Of a stretch of DNA of 64,000 bases, positions 12,826 through 26,616 are shown piece after piece (position 1 is the first letter of the stretch; every line of letters starts with the position of its first letter). The translations under genes and the position numbers were made by a program. The notes beneath the pieces were generated by a model. That model had not been told where the DNA came from, did not search any database, and saw only the letters and a program-made list of their open reading frames with translations. Source of the stretch: Luscinia megarhynchos (Eukaryota; Chordata; Aves; Passeriformes; Turdidae); NCBI GenBank assembly GCA_034336665.1, contig JAPFBE010000002.1, positions 40,054,406-40,118,405 of the forward strand, in the 5' to 3' direction.

Positions 12826-15800
12826 AAGTACATAAAATGAGATGTCTACTGAACTTAGTTTTTCTATGTGTGAATGTCCTTAACTAAACATGTTTATTTT
12901 TACCCCAAAAAATACCAACAGTACAGTCTTCCATTTGATTTTGACTGTCTATCCAAAGCAATGACTGCCTTTAAAAAACACAGCAGTCTGCTTAATCTTT
13001 ACTTACACCCATAATGCTAGAACAGAAGAGAGAATAGAGAGGAAGAGAGAGGGGAAGCTATATAGAACAGGATAATCTCAACAATCAAAGCACCAGGGAA
13101 TTGCCTTTACTGCAACAACTGGAAAAAGGTAGAGAAACTGAATCCAAAAGCAATGTATTGTAGCCAGAGGTGTCAGAAGCAACATCATTTGGCTCAGACT
13201 TGACAGTTCAGTGCAGTGGTAACTCTCCTCCAAACTTAGCTGCCTTTGTACATTTCTCAGTGCAATCCTATTCTTCTGCTCTATTGTGGAAGCTGCACAT
13301 GCATTGGTATGTCTCTTTCTCTTTAGTTTCTTTTATGTTTATGACTAGTGTGCAATGTATTTTTCTCACTGTCCCCCATGTAATGATCCCTGGCTGCCAC
13401 CAAGTCCAGAGTGCAAATGAGATGTGACACTACTGCAATGCAGCCATGTTTATATTGAAATATCATTGGAGGGACAACACATTTCATCCCCTGCCTTGCA
13501 GTACTGACAAGTTATGCATGCAATAGTCATTGTTTACTATTTTCATATAAAAATGATGCATGGTTGAATGGGGATGGTATTTAATAAAAGCCTTTACAGC
13601 TGATAATCTGGTGATGAAGCATAGTCACGGCCTTCGAAAAATACTTTAAAATAAAGCTGCATTTTTCATAAAGTAAATAGGTACATTTCTGTCTTGTTTA
13701 ACAGGTAAATAGGATATCTACAAGCTTCTTCTCATTCTATTCGAAATTTCTGTAGAGAATAAAAGTTCATGTGAATTTAAAAAAAAAAAAAAGTCTAGGA
13801 AAAAAACACCAAACACAAATTTGACCTTTCTCTACATCACAAGAGGGAGAGAAAAGCGGGTTGCAATAGTATGAGTAATCATACTATCAATTTTTTAGGA
13901 GAAATTCCACATCAGAACTACTCCAAACTCCAGATCAATGTCTACTGAATCCAGTAAGACTAGAAAACCAAGCATTAACAGAGATTGGAAACAGGGAATG
14001 TTGCAGTAGTGTCAGACTCACCACAGCTCTTACAAGATGAAGAATGTAAGTGAATGGCTATCATGGCCCTCACCTACTGTGTCTGTTCAGTTCAGCAGAA
14101 CATGACCTGCCTATACTTCTTTGCTCCCATACATAGGGTAGTTCTGGTATTGTCCTTTTAAAAATAAGAACAGAGAATGAAAAAACTTTCATTTCCCTCT
14201 CTCCACAAAGTAACAAATATTCTTATGGCATTACAAAACTCCTCTAAAAAACCCCAAAATCCCAACCCCAGAAACACACCAACACCTCCCACACAGAGAA
14301 CCTTTTAATACATAAATATACTGAAATGGAAATTATTATTCTGGAGAACTGAGACAGAGGGTAACATGGTCAACTGTGGCCATCCAGGACTTTCTCATGA
14401 ATCTTCTACCTAACTCTGCATACAGGTGCTGCTGCTTTTTTTCATAACCCTTGAGCTCCACCACTCAATTTCTACCCTCCCCTCTCCAAAAAAAGCTAGA
14501 CTCCAAACACAAGCAACAGATATCACAATAACATAGTCCTTCAGATATTTAGATAATGTACCAAGTTCTTTTCCTTTTCCAGCAAAGGTGAGAGATAATG
14601 TTGGGGTAATTTGGAGAACATGTCTTGTATAAAATTTTATAGTCTTTTACTTCCATCCCACTAGATATCTTTGGCTTTTGCTACAGAAACCATTACAAAG
14701 TTAATTCTAAAATCCAGTAATACTTTTTTGTCAAGTTATATTTCATAGTTCCTGGTTCACATTAAAAATAAAGAATATCATATAATTTTGGGGTAACACA
14801 AATACTAAATGAAACACAGGCCACAGTAAGTAATACAAACAATAATAAGAAATCTTTGAGGTACTATAAACAATTTTAATCAAAGTTAGAAAGTAGAAAT
14901 ACCTGTATTCTTTATTATTATAGCCGAAAAATTTATGGGCTCCTCTTAGGAAAAAGGGCTGGGCAGCATTTGTGGAACTATACAATAGGGTCTGATGGGC
15001 AAAAACAATCATAGATAAATCCTAAATGTTGTTTAATATGCACATTAACAGGTCCAGCAGTGAAAGTTCTGCAGCCCCACAAAGCAGTCTATTCCAACAT
15101 TTGCATCTCACTACCTGCATTTCTCTTCCAACCTCCAACTTTCCTTTTTCTTTTTACAATTTAATACCTTACTTCTCTTGTGACAGATTATTATTAGGAG
15201 TAATTTCTTTCTGCTTTGCTGTTATTTTAATATAGCTGAAGACAGCCCGGTAAAACAGTCTCTGTTTCTGAGCCTGAAGAACAACTGTTCTTCCTGCCAT
15301 CTCTAGGAAGATATTATTCCTGTGTCTTTCTTGATTCAGCAGTCTTTTCTTAATTCTTCCCAAGTAATCCACATCTCACTTGGAACAACTCATGGGACAG
15401 TTACACACAAGCTGCCAAGCTATGCATGGCTGTAGAGTAACACATACTTAAACCCTTAACCTCTTTTTAATCCACATTTCTGGAATACTAGAGCTCAACT
15501 AATGCACACAGTATACTTCTCCCTCAGTCTTCAGAGTTTGAGCCAGTATCAGTATTTCAATCATTTGACATACTTTAGAAATCAGGCAGAGAATCTGGAC
15601 TACTCCCTAACAGTGTCATTCCAGATTCTGGGTTAAGACAGAATTTGTGAGGAACCAGACTTCAGGAAGTGATCTCCTGAGGAGTCTGAGTAGAATAAGT
15701 ATATAAGAATAATATTATTAAATTATATTATTCTATAATCATATAGTGGGAAAGAGTATTATTGATGTTGGATGTATTGAGAAAAACCTGGCCACCTTTA

Positions 15801-16611
15801 GTCTAGAACAGCAATATCTACTAGCAACAAACTACACATTGAAGTTCATTACCCATTTTGGTATGGGAATGTATTCTTCCTTTGGCTCCAATTTCTAATA
15901 CACATCTTTGTATTCTTTTTGCTATTTTCCTTTAAATTTCTTACACATTTAAGTGTTCTTTCTATGTATGTTTGGCTTTAAGATGCTATTGACTTTGTCT
16001 ATCAATTCTTTGTATCTCCATAAAAACTCTCACAAATTAAATATATGTCCAAGGTAAAAAGCTTGGAATCACCTTGTGCCAACTGCCTTGAGAATTAACA
16101 TTGCTTTGAAAAAAAGGTTTGAGCAGGTCCTTCTGCCTTTCATTCCCTACAGTTCCAGGAAAAAGGAATTAAAGCTTTCTGTATCATATTAACTACGGCT
16201 TCACTCATTATGTCTGGATATTTTTATGCTTTTAATAACTGTCTGCATTTGCACAGATAAGCTAAGTCTTCCTCTCTTTAGGCTCTGACAAACTTACCTG
16301 ATCCTGTTACATTTTCCTTCAGAATCAGCTCTTACACAGACTACTTGTACCTTGCAGATTTCCTGTTGATGGTCTTATGTGGTAGGTGAGGAAAGAGAAC
16401 AGATGAGAGAAATAATGAGTTTTACTTATCATCTTCATTAACTTTTTTGCAATTGCATAATCTTGGGGTTTTTATATATCTTAACTCTAAAACCATTCTG
16501 ATTTCCTGAAATCTACTATGATCATCAGCAGACATTCCCAATTACCACTTCATTTATTGGTGTTCTTCTTTCTTAAGGTAACATATCTACAAGCTTAATT
16601 TCTTCAGGCAG
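12826..16611. other. noncoding, no gene recognised
   Basis: AT-rich sequence with an A14 run at 13779-13792 and short palindromic A/T stretches near 15700-15740. Open frames such as 13170-13427 show no domain. Confidence 0.55.
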
Positions 16612-16690
16612 AATATTTAGTAGTTGGACTCAATGGTGTAAAAGATCATTTCCAACCTAAATAATTTTATGATTCCATGATCCAATGATT
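16612..16690 (+). mobile_element. CR1 3'-end fragment
   Basis: The stretch TAGTTGGACTCAATGGTGTA, then AAGATCATTTCCAACCTAAA followed by TAATTTTATGATTCCATGAT, matches the last roughly 75 bases of bird CR1 elements (GTTGGACTCGATGATC..., TTCCAACCTAAATRATTCTATGATTCTATGAT). Only the extreme 3' end is present, as is usual for heavily 5'-truncated CR1 insertions. Confidence 0.85.
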
Positions 16691-18599
16691 TCCAGAATTT
16701 TTTAGTAATTTTATAAACACGTATATTTATATATATATTTATACTCACTGGCTTATTCAGTTATTTCAAGATAAATTATTTTCTTTTTAAGCAACAGGAC
16801 CATTTTCGGTAGAAATCAAGCATAATTATGTTCTCCACACTTTCCCAAAGAAAAAAACTCTTGCATTCATATCCTTATCATGAATTCTGTTCTTTCAGGT
16901 TACCATAATAGGTACTAACAAGACAAGGAAAACACCTCTCAAAGACCTGAAGAACTGATTTTCCAGAGGCAAGAAATCTATTCCTCAACTGCTCCCAGAC
17001 AGACAAAGCAGCTGCTTGCAGTACTTGGCTATGAAAAAATGAGTTAGCATCATTGATGTAGATTTCTTACCCTGAAATTTCAGGCTGATGTAAGCAGAGA
17101 AAAGGGTAGTTTTGAAGTTGAAGAGGAGTTTAGATTTGTTCTGTCCTTGGCTCTTACGCTCAAGCTGCCAACAATTTGATCTTGACTATTATACTTAAGC
17201 TACTAGCAAGGGGATTGGAATTATGAAAGATGCATTGATCTCTTGTGCACTGGACTAAAAGAGCTGATCATTGCCTCAGCCATATGAAAATCCTAATGAC
17301 CAGACTTTTTATTAGGACAAGCAATTTACTTGTTGTTGCTTTTGTTTGGAAAGCAGAACGACCAAATAAATTCATAATACTATATTTTGATAGCAAATAG
17401 AGACAACTTGATAAGTTAAACAATTCCCAGCCTCAACATCTATTATAAACACTGATAAGAAATGTTATAGTATTATCATACGCTCATTGACCTTTCTCTA
17501 TTCAAGCTGCTGTTGAAAACTTATCTGATATAACAGAGAACAATGAAGAAGTGTTTTAATAAAATTGAGCTTTATCATCCAACTCGCTGGCCTGAGCAAG
17601 GCACACTTATGAGAAGATATAAATGGTAGTGAACTATCAATTCTAACTCCAATATTCACATAAAGATTTATCAAAGAAGAGCCTGAATCCTTCTCTGAGT
17701 TGACAGAAGTCTGTTGGACTTTGCAGAAACAGGTGAAACCTGCCTAAGCAAATGGTCCTACTGGATCACAGCTAAATTTTTAAGTAGCAATTGTGTACAA
17801 TCCAACTCTACCACATAAACTATTTCCAAACTTATTATAATGAGAAATGTGCACATTCATCTATTGCCGTTTTAGAAGATTATAGTGGAAAGCAAGAGTC
17901 TGCACAAACAAGCACCTATTCATGTGTTTTGCTGGTAATCCCACTGACCCTGAGGGCTCTGGAGTGCAAAAAGCCTCTACACGAATAAACTAGATGTATT
18001 TTTACTTTCTTACATAATATCATATATACTTTTGCATAAGCATGTTTTATGAAAGTACTTTGCTATTACTCCTTGGCAGCATTGTTGGTCTTTACAGAAC
18101 CATCCCCAAAAGGTTTATGCAACAGTATTTAGGAATACCTGTGATATTAGAACTATAGGGACCATTCTTTTAGTTTTAAATTCTCCTGTAACCTGCCATT
18201 GATACATGAGTTTTTTTAATTTTGTGATTGTCCAATGAGAAATGTAATTAGATATCTATAATCAGTAACATAAATGATATTTCATAGTGTTATGGATTTG
18301 ATTTGATGTTGTAATTACATCATCTCTAGCATTCCTAATAGGATGTGTGTAGAAAAGTTATTTCTTGAATTTTTGCATTAATATATACTATACCTTTTCT
18401 GCAGATAGTTGTTTTATTTCTTTTCCTGCTGGAGTATAACAGCATATAAAATCTGAGGCCAAACAATGGAATAGTAGTCTAAAAGGTTAGGGATCTTTGA
18501 TCAGTGTATTAAAGACTTGTTCACAGATGGACCATTGGGTTTCCAAAGTTTTATGTTAAAAGTTAATGCTTAAGATAATCAATCTCAGCTGCACTAGAC
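16691..18599. other. noncoding, no gene recognised
   Basis: AT-rich sequence with no recognised repeat. The part around 17330-17640 keeps a few isolated CpGs and GATA-type motifs (TTATCTGATATAAC), but nothing strong enough to call. Confidence 0.5.
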
Positions 18600-19560
18600 C
18601 TTCAGTAATTTTGTTTCTATCATCAAACTAGCCTTATGGGGTTGAATATAGTGGTAGTTCATAATGAAGCACTTCGTATAGAAGCAGCTGTCTCCTCACC
18701 TGTTTCCCAGTTCATCCAGAGGCCTGGAGAAATTCTTCAATTTAGCAAGCAAACTTAAGTCATTATTAGAAATGACAGGGAAACCTGATGAAATTGTACT
18801 TTCAATTGGAAAACAAAATTGCAATCAGACCAACATGATTTCCTCATGGTCTGACCATGCTAATGCCAAGTCGAGACATGGGCAAATGTATTTAAAAGTC
18901 ATAATGGAGTATTACCATGCAATCTCTTTTTACTGGCCCTTATTAATATAAAACTTCAATTTGCATGTAAATGCGGTCAACTTTCATATCATCAAAATAC
19001 ATGAGGCCTGGGAAAGTAATGAATTGAAGTTTGATGCGGCAATTACGAACGTTTATAAAGAATTTTAAAGAGGTCATTCCAGCCTTGGCTGAGAAAATGA
19101 GGAAATCAACAGGGAATATTGTCAATATAGCAACAGTGGGAGTTGGAGTCAGTCCCAGGTGTTAGAAGGCCAGATGATGATTAATAGAGAGGGAGTATGA
19201 AGCCTTTCACCCAGAAGGACTGGGCTGGACCTGAGGCTCAATAACAGAAATCTCATGAAAAGGTTCTTGCTGGGTTCCCACTTTAGCTGCCTCGAAATGT
19301 GTTCCAGAGGGAATAAAGTAGCAAGTGTTTATGAGAGAGAGCAGTGCTGAAGGTTTAATTGGGCTCTACATCCTTTCAGCTCCCTTCAGTAGTTGATATG
19401 CAGTTTAACCTTTTTTTCCCCACCTCAGATACTTCAGTGCCACTGGGATTTAAATAAGGCACTAACTTGATAGCTTGGAAAAACACTGACTTTGCTGCTA
19501 AATTGAGTTAAACTGCTTTATTGTGCCCTAATGACAATTTTTAAATCTCATATTTCTAAA
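18600..19560. promoter_or_regulatory. candidate conserved noncoding enhancer block
   Basis: This roughly 1-kb block lacks repeat signatures and coding frames, has few homopolymers, and is rich in recognisable transcription-factor cores. These include an exact octamer ATTTGCAT at 18959-18966 (POU/OCT type), TGATTAAT at 19178-19185 (PBX-HOX type), TGACAG (MEIS/TGIF type) near 18773, and several TAATTG/CAATTG cores. CpGs are retained in the AT-rich part around 18974-19050, for example GATGCGGCAATTACGAACG. This texture resembles vertebrate conserved noncoding elements near developmental genes. The call is inferred from composition and motifs, with no alignment available. Confidence 0.35.
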
Positions 19561-22500
19561 CAAAGAAAAAAACCCTAAAAATATTTTAATATTGCTTGAA
19601 TATTTTTTAAATTCTAAAAACTAATGCATAAGGGGTTCCTTTCCTTCTCTGTTCACTGAAAAATTTCATGTGGAGAAGAAATTTAAATGAGTGAAAAAAA
19701 ATCAATGCCAAAATGCAAACACAGCTACCCAGTTATACTTCTTTAAAAGAATATTCCACTTTTATAAGGCAAAAGCTTTCTTAAGAGTGAACACAGCCCT
19801 GTGGCATCTGATGAGAGGGGGTCAAAATAGGGAGGAACTGTTTTTTTAGTAGATAATGCACCAGTGATTGGAATCTCATCCCCACATAACATTGTGTGTT
19901 TTGGTGTAATTGCTTAGACCAATCTGAAATGAATTAGACATTTCCACAGGGCTGACTTCCCAAACCAGCAGTTCCTTATGCACACCCAGCAAAGGTATCA
20001 TCAATTACATACAGAACCCAAAACCATGAAGGACCAGGCCCCAGGCTCCTCTTACTGTCTCAGTCTGGCACGTTTTTTGTGGTGGTGGCCAACTGACTTC
20101 AGAATGCTATGGCTTAATTTTCCCATCTATAAATAGTAATCTATAGTGTGCTTTTTTTTCATAGGATTGGGAATGAAGCTTAATTAATAAATATTTATTA
20201 AGTGCTTTGGGATCTTAAAGTGGAAAGTGATAAAAATGGATTTTTTTTTATTTATTTTAACATTGTCATGTAAAGCAAGCCATATACCTGGTAAAATATT
20301 TCTTCTGCACAAATTAAATCAATCTCCTGGCAAGAATCATAGAAAAGTAAATAATGGAACAAAAATCAATTCATCTATAGAACACGATTAATTTTAGTTT
20401 TCTTAATTCCTCCTACTCCTGTTTTCTCTTTTTGTTCTCAAAACTTAATTTCAGTTATGTTATTTCTAATAAAACTCCAGATAAATTAAATATTATTAAT
20501 TAAATATTTTAAGTTACATTAATTAAAGCAAGATAAGCAATGCCATTCAAGATTTCATGGATGCTACAATACATTAGAGAGAGAGAATGAGTTTCAATGA
20601 AGTTTAAGAACTAAGTAAATAATCTGACTGGCACTTTTAAATCTTATTATAAGAAGTATTTTTTATTGTCACTTCCAGTTTTCATAGGAATGCATTTTTG
20701 GTTCTGTAGCTCAAGCAAACGTTGGAAAATATTCACTGGGAAACTGAAATTCTCAGAGCAGAGCATCTCTTTTCCTATTACTTTTCCAGGCTTATAGACA
20801 GACTATTCTCCCAAGGGATGGCATGGTAAATGAATGTTTATATTTCTGTAACCCTTGAGACTCCTTGGCCCAAACATTTGTAACTCTCAGTGATTTGGAG
20901 TGATAAAGGGGCTGCTGTTATTAAACAAGGAAGGTTTAAAATTTTTAGAGAAAACATTTATGGCGTGCCATAGAAGTCTGGTTTCTTAACCACTTTCCTG
21001 ATAAATTTACAGGACCTGATATGTCATATGGGGATGTTATAATTTTTCAGTAGGCCTGAGAGCAAGACTGATGAAAGAAGAAAATATCAAGAATGTAGGG
21101 AAGGTATTAGATCTCTGTTCTAAGCTTTACATAAACTTCAATAATTAGGATATATTTTACTGTGCTGTAAAAGATGGGTACATTTATGCTTGATCAATCA
21201 TTACTAATGTAGCTGGATCAGTGTTATCTGGTATTTTATTCAATGTTTGATATCATAAATAGTTAAGAATACTTAATCTTGCTGAATTAAAGCAAGAGAA
21301 GTCTTTTTGCAAGACAACGATTTTGTAATCCTACTTTGGAGGGTAAGGAAAAAAAAAAAAAAAAAGAAAAATAAGTCCAGAAGTCTGAATTTTCATTAGA
21401 TAACTGATAAACTGGACTTGTGGACAAAACAAATTCAGAAAATACTGGAAAACTTTCTTTTTCTTTAGCTGGCAAAATACTCTGCAATATAGTAGAAATT
21501 AGGGGGAAAATAGAAACCCTAATTTTGATAATTAAATAACAGTATAAGAAAAAAATACTGGATAGCAGTATACTACATTAGGGGAATGTCTTATGGAAAA
21601 GGATTCATTGACAGACCACAGGTTTCATAGATAAAAAGAGTCTAAAAATTTGAATTTATAGAATTTAGGGAATACCACATTGAGAATTATTTGAATCAAG
21701 CACTGAGGAAAGCACTGAAGAAAAATGGTATTAAGTCCACGGACTAGACTAACATGGAACACTCATCACTGTTTCAACCCTCAAAGTTGCTCTTACTGAA
21801 TTCTAAACTATGCACCATCAGAGAGATGTGGGTTGTTATATCCCTGGCATGAAAACACTCAGTGTCAATTTCCCAACATGATCCCATGACTGGTGAGCTT
21901 TGTCACCAGTTCTGGGAGAGCATATCCCTATTTTAAGTAGTAAATGGGTCACTAAGCACCATGAACACAAGACCTTGGTGTCATGAGGAGCCATGAAGAA
22001 ACACAAGTGGGAAGAAGAAGAAGAGAGTTCTCATCATTATTGATCATATTATTTATTCATTAATAAATTATATAGTCAATAGACAGGAACAGAACTAAAT
22101 CTATCTAACAAGGACCAGAAATTTATGTATTAGTTTAATTACTCTTCTGGCCTTTATAAAAGATCTCAATACAATCTGTCTGACTAAACCATGATATGTT
22201 ATTACTAATCTTCCTGGCTAACTAGGGTTCTTAGGAAGATTTGAAGACCACTCATTCCCTCACTATCTTTAAATCACAAAAGACTTTAGATGCCTGAGCA
22301 TCTGTCTGTCTATTCAGTCTGAAGTGCATCTAAGAAAGTGCCTCCAGGACTTGAAAACAACATAAAAGAAAAATTTGATCTATTCTAGAATAGTCTTGGG
22401 ATTTATTTTGACTTAAGTATCTTCAGGAGTTACTCAGTACTTGCACCCTTCCCTGAGATTCATATAACTATAATTTAGAAAATAGAGGTTGAAAATATGA

Positions 22501-23184
22501 GAAAGTTAAAAGAATTAATCTCTAGTGGGGAACTTCTTGTTTATTTCAAAAGCTAACTCTTGTACTACAGGTAGGTGGTCTCCTGTATTTCAGAAGCATA
22601 AAAATTAATAAATAGCTCAGATATTTGGGGATAATGTACATAGTCATATTTCCAAAGTCCTAGGGATGGGCATATGCACCCTGGAAGGATGACAAGATGA
22701 AGAAAGAAAGCACAAGCAAGTACTTTTCAGACACACCAATCGGGGATATGGATGTCCAGGATCATATGCAGCTTATCCTAATCAGTCATAGTGAAATCAC
22801 AAGAAAGAAAAAAATATAAGAAAAAAAGCTTGTAAAGCATTGAAAGAAGGAATTTTTTATACATTAAAAAAAATCTGAAAAAAACAGAAAAAAACCAAGC
22901 CCCACTATATTTGTATAGAGGAAGGATTGCTAGACAAGACTGTTCCTCAGTAGATTTCTGAACCTAAAGAACATATTGTCTTATCCTTTTAAAAATTTAT
23001 TAATTATTCTATTACAAATTCCCATATTACTGCCTTTCATCTCCACAGCTGATAAACTCTCAACACAAGAAATTTCCTTTGGATTCTATTTCACACTGAT
23101 ATTATGCTTCTCAAACCAAACATTCACACAAAATATCACCTAAAATTCACAGAAAATGGAACTTCTTACCCAAACACCCTTGAG
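19561..23184. other. noncoding, no gene recognised
   Basis: AT-rich sequence with an A17 run at 21349-21365 and many A/T blocks (20480-20525). No repeat family or coding exon is recognised. Confidence 0.55.
21349..21365. repeat. A17 homopolymer
   Basis: Seventeen consecutive A bases followed by GAAAAATAAG. No recognisable retrocopy precedes it. Confidence 0.85.
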
Positions 23185-23690
23185 AAAATCTGCTTGCTTT
23201 ATTCTCCTCCTTTTCTTTACTCAACTAAATTTTGCTCCTTCAGACCACCTACTTAACTTGCCTTCCAGTTTCTTTGTTCCTCCACTTCATTTCATGTATC
23301 TCTGACTATGTCACCACCACATTATACGTGCACTTTCCTTACTCTCTAGTTCATAACTTCTTTCATTTAAATAGATGTTTCACATACTGTAAGGTTTTTC
23401 TGGCCCCTTTTTCTTTCTAATCAAGCTCCTTTCACAGTCTAGCTTCTTTTCTTTGTCCACTCCTTTTTTTGTGCATCAGAAGTTCTCTTTGCATACTCCT
23501 CTTTTCTTCTGTCCTTTTACCTCAGCTTTCTCTCATTTCTCTTTTACTGCCTCCAAATTCTTCTCAGGTCAATTACTGAATCACCTTATTTTAAGTCCCA
23601 TTAACTATGCCACATTATGTGCAGAAGCAGTTCTTGCTGTCTCAAAATTTATGCTTTTCCCCAAATATATGTATTCACTTTAACATAAAT
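23185..23690. repeat. pyrimidine-rich tract
   Basis: For about 500 bases the plus strand is dominated by C and T, with repeated CTTTTCTTC-, CTCCTT- and TTTCTC-like words. Two open frames (23232-23420 and 23453-23683) are by-products of this skew and encode only Ser/Phe/Leu-rich translations. It may be a decayed pyrimidine microsatellite or a strand-asymmetric neutral region. Confidence 0.5.
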
Positions 23691-25019
23691 TCGATTTTTA
23701 AAAGATAATCGTTTATGCTATGCTACTGTAGAGCAAGATAACAAAGTTATTAAAGAGATAAGACTGTCACTGTCCTTTTGAGACCCTAAATCCATATGGC
23801 ACAATACATTTTCTTCATCAGTGTTGAAGAGAAGATGTTTGGAGAAAAGTCAAAGCAATACCTTCTGCTCTATCTTCTGTTAGGGGGACTACACCAACCT
23901 TTGTGTTGAGTTCCTTGGCTGAAGAAGTTTGCCTTAGCAGACTTATAAACAGACTTGTGATTTTGTAGAGCTCATCTCTCTGTCATGCTACAGAAATCCT
24001 GTTTCAGAGACTAACAATAACAGAATCACCAAATCTGATCCTAGCTAAGGGGGAGAAGTTACATTGCCCTGTAAGGGCAGGTAGCTTTCCATCAATACAC
24101 AGCTTCAGCTGGTTATCTGTAACTGAGTATAGTAACTGAGTAATAGTAACTGAGAAGCTGAGAATAGACCTCCCAGTGATGCAATGGCAGGGGGCTTATG
24201 CCTTTTATGTACCCCAAGGTCACAATTCATTCTGGCCATAACACCTCTTAATCCTCAGCTGGCTTTCCAGATTCACTGGACATGAGAGAGGAGGAGGATA
24301 CCCCAGGAATGATCCAATGTGTAGGTTAGCCGAACTTGGAGCTTCACATTCAGAGGATGATGATTTTGATTGCAATGTCACTGTGCAACCAACAGTAAGA
24401 TTTGTTGCTCCCTACTCAATTTTTGGTCTTTACTCAACATTTTCATCACTGATTTGGGTTACAGTGCATTTATATCTCTGGAGTTTCCTAAATATTGAGC
24501 TGCACTAGTGACTCTTTTTGATGGCTGTATGAAGCAGCTCTAGAAGATTTCAGTGTAACAAATAATTTTCCAATGTCACTTTTGTACAAAGCGGGTTGTT
24601 TCATTAAAAGTATGTATCACCAACTTGGGGGCTTTTTCTGTCACATATTAAGCATAAACAAAAGTGAATATTTCTTCTTTTTGGTGAAAAAGCTCAGTCA
24701 TTGTCGTCCATAAGATCCCAGACAGGCCTTTATACAAAGAGTAAGATCACAAAATGTTCTCAGATTTCATAACTATCATAAGCGGATCATTCCTTGCATA
24801 TAGACAAATATGTTATTGTGTATATTTGAAATTTGCTAATATCAAGCTAGTGCATGAAAGCTGCTTTTTTCTTTCTCCTCTCCCATTTTTGCTGTGCCTG
24901 TTAGTTGCACAGTTGAAAGTTTTTGAATCCTTATGCATAGAAGGGGGATCCAGCTTAAGAGATGTTATATATTGATGTAATGGAAATAGTTGCAACAAGG
25001 GTATGTGATATAGGTAAGC

Positions 25020-25022
<3 letters not shown>
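23691..25022. other. noncoding, no gene recognised
   Basis: Nothing distinctive is seen apart from a short imperfect tandem of AGTAACTGAGT near 24118-24155. Confidence 0.5.

Positions 25023-25063
<41 letters not shown>
25023..25063. repeat. (AT)n microsatellite
   Basis: Forty-one bases of uninterrupted alternating A and T, flanked on the right by ACATAAATAATACATACATA. It is the longest dinucleotide array in the window. Confidence 0.95.
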
Positions 25064-25067
<4 letters not shown>

Positions 25068-26562
25068 AATAATACATACATATTCTAACAAAATTTATTG
25101 TATGAGTAAACTACATGCATATTCCAACAACAGAATAGCTTTTGTCCCAAAGGCCTTCAATGGAAATGGAAGAAAATGACAGTATTACAACGGAGATTGA
25201 AAACAAAATAGCACTAACTATAACTAGCAGCACGAAAAGCAGTAATGACAGCATCCCATCTGAAGTACATAGGTGCAGAGGTAGTACAATGTACTTGCAT
25301 GTGTGTGTTTAGGTAGCACAAGAGAGCAGAGATATGAAGAAGGATAATGATCTCTTTCCATCCTTTTTTCTCCGAAATTAAGATTAGTGTATCAATCTGC
25401 AGAAAAAATAAAAACCCTTTTTTTTTTTAAAGTATTATTTGCCTCATTGCTTCTATGATTTATTTCCCCCCAGATCCCTCTATATGTAAACATTAGTTCT
25501 AATTCCACCCTTATTTGTGGGACTTATTCTGACTATAAAAATATTCGGACATTCTCTCTTAGCTACTGGCTCTCTCTCTAGAAGCAGAATATATATTTGC
25601 TGATAACTGTCATGATAATCTCATTGCCATTACTATGTCATGGTTTATCAAGCTGTTGATTTTTGAACCACCGATTGTCATCACATAATTTTGAACTACT
25701 ATTGAAATCTCCAATTTTGCATTTCATTTTGCCTTGGAACTGGCAATTAACAGTTTAGTCTCCTTCTGTGACTGTGTCTGAATGAAAAAGATTATGAAAA
25801 GTGTGCATTTTTCACTGATTTCAGAAAAAAAGAAAGAAACATGATCATAATCTGTGACACTTGTTTGTTTTACTTAAACATTAATGGTATTTGGATTAAT
25901 CTCCAATGGTAACTGTGGCCAAGAAACTAACCACAGAATGTTTGCATTCTTTAACTTTTTTTTTACTCCCTTTGCATGACATAGCTTTTTACAAGACACA
26001 ACTCTTTACAACACTCTTCCTTTCCTATATCTATTGCATTTGGCCTAACAGTATTCATGTAGTCCCTAGTGAACACAAAACTCAGTTTTTAAATGCATCC
26101 CAATGACAACCATGGGAGTTCTCTAACAAGAAAAATAATCCTTCCTTCTACAGAAAGGAATACCTCTGGATGAAGTGGAAATTGTACTTGTCTTGACTGC
26201 CAGTCAATTCTATAGTGAGTTTCAAATAGTCTTCTAAATTTTTAATAGTTTTGTTGTGATCTTGTTGTGATTGGCTAGAGAACAATAAGGTAAAATCTTA
26301 TCCCTCATCCTAGTGCATGGTACTATACTAGACAGTGTGTATATATATATATATATATATATACTACTAATTATAAAGGCAGGAAAAATAGGGATAATGG
26401 AAGACTTTTATTATAATAATGCAGTTATCAGGCTGATGATGAAAACAATTGTGTAGTTGTTCTTCCAGTTGGCATTGGTCTTATGTCATATTTGGGTAAA
26501 ACAGACAAGACAGATGAACAAAGCAGACCAACAGACAAAACACACATTCCTCTGCCCCCAAT

Positions 26563-26565
<3 letters not shown>
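25064..26565. other. noncoding with a short (AT)n tract
   Basis: No gene is recognised. A 23-base (AT)n run lies at 26341-26363 and directly follows a GTGTGT stretch. Open frames are of chance length. Confidence 0.5.
26341..26363. repeat. short (AT)n microsatellite
   Basis: Alternating AT run immediately after AGTGTGT, read directly. Confidence 0.9.

Positions 26566-26614
<49 letters not shown>
26566..26614. repeat. A49 homopolymer
   Basis: Forty-nine consecutive A bases, the longest mononucleotide run in the window, ending exactly where CR1 similarity begins (CCACACCTC). The 90 bases upstream do not look like CR1. The open frames crossing it on both strands (poly-Lys or poly-Phe) are artefacts. 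Confidence 0.95.

Positions 26615-26616
<2 letters not shown>

Noticed and set aside
23232..23683. Two adjacent plus-strand open frames rich in Phe, Ser and Leu.
   Set aside because: They result from the pyrimidine-rich strand, which rarely forms stop codons, and show no protein features.
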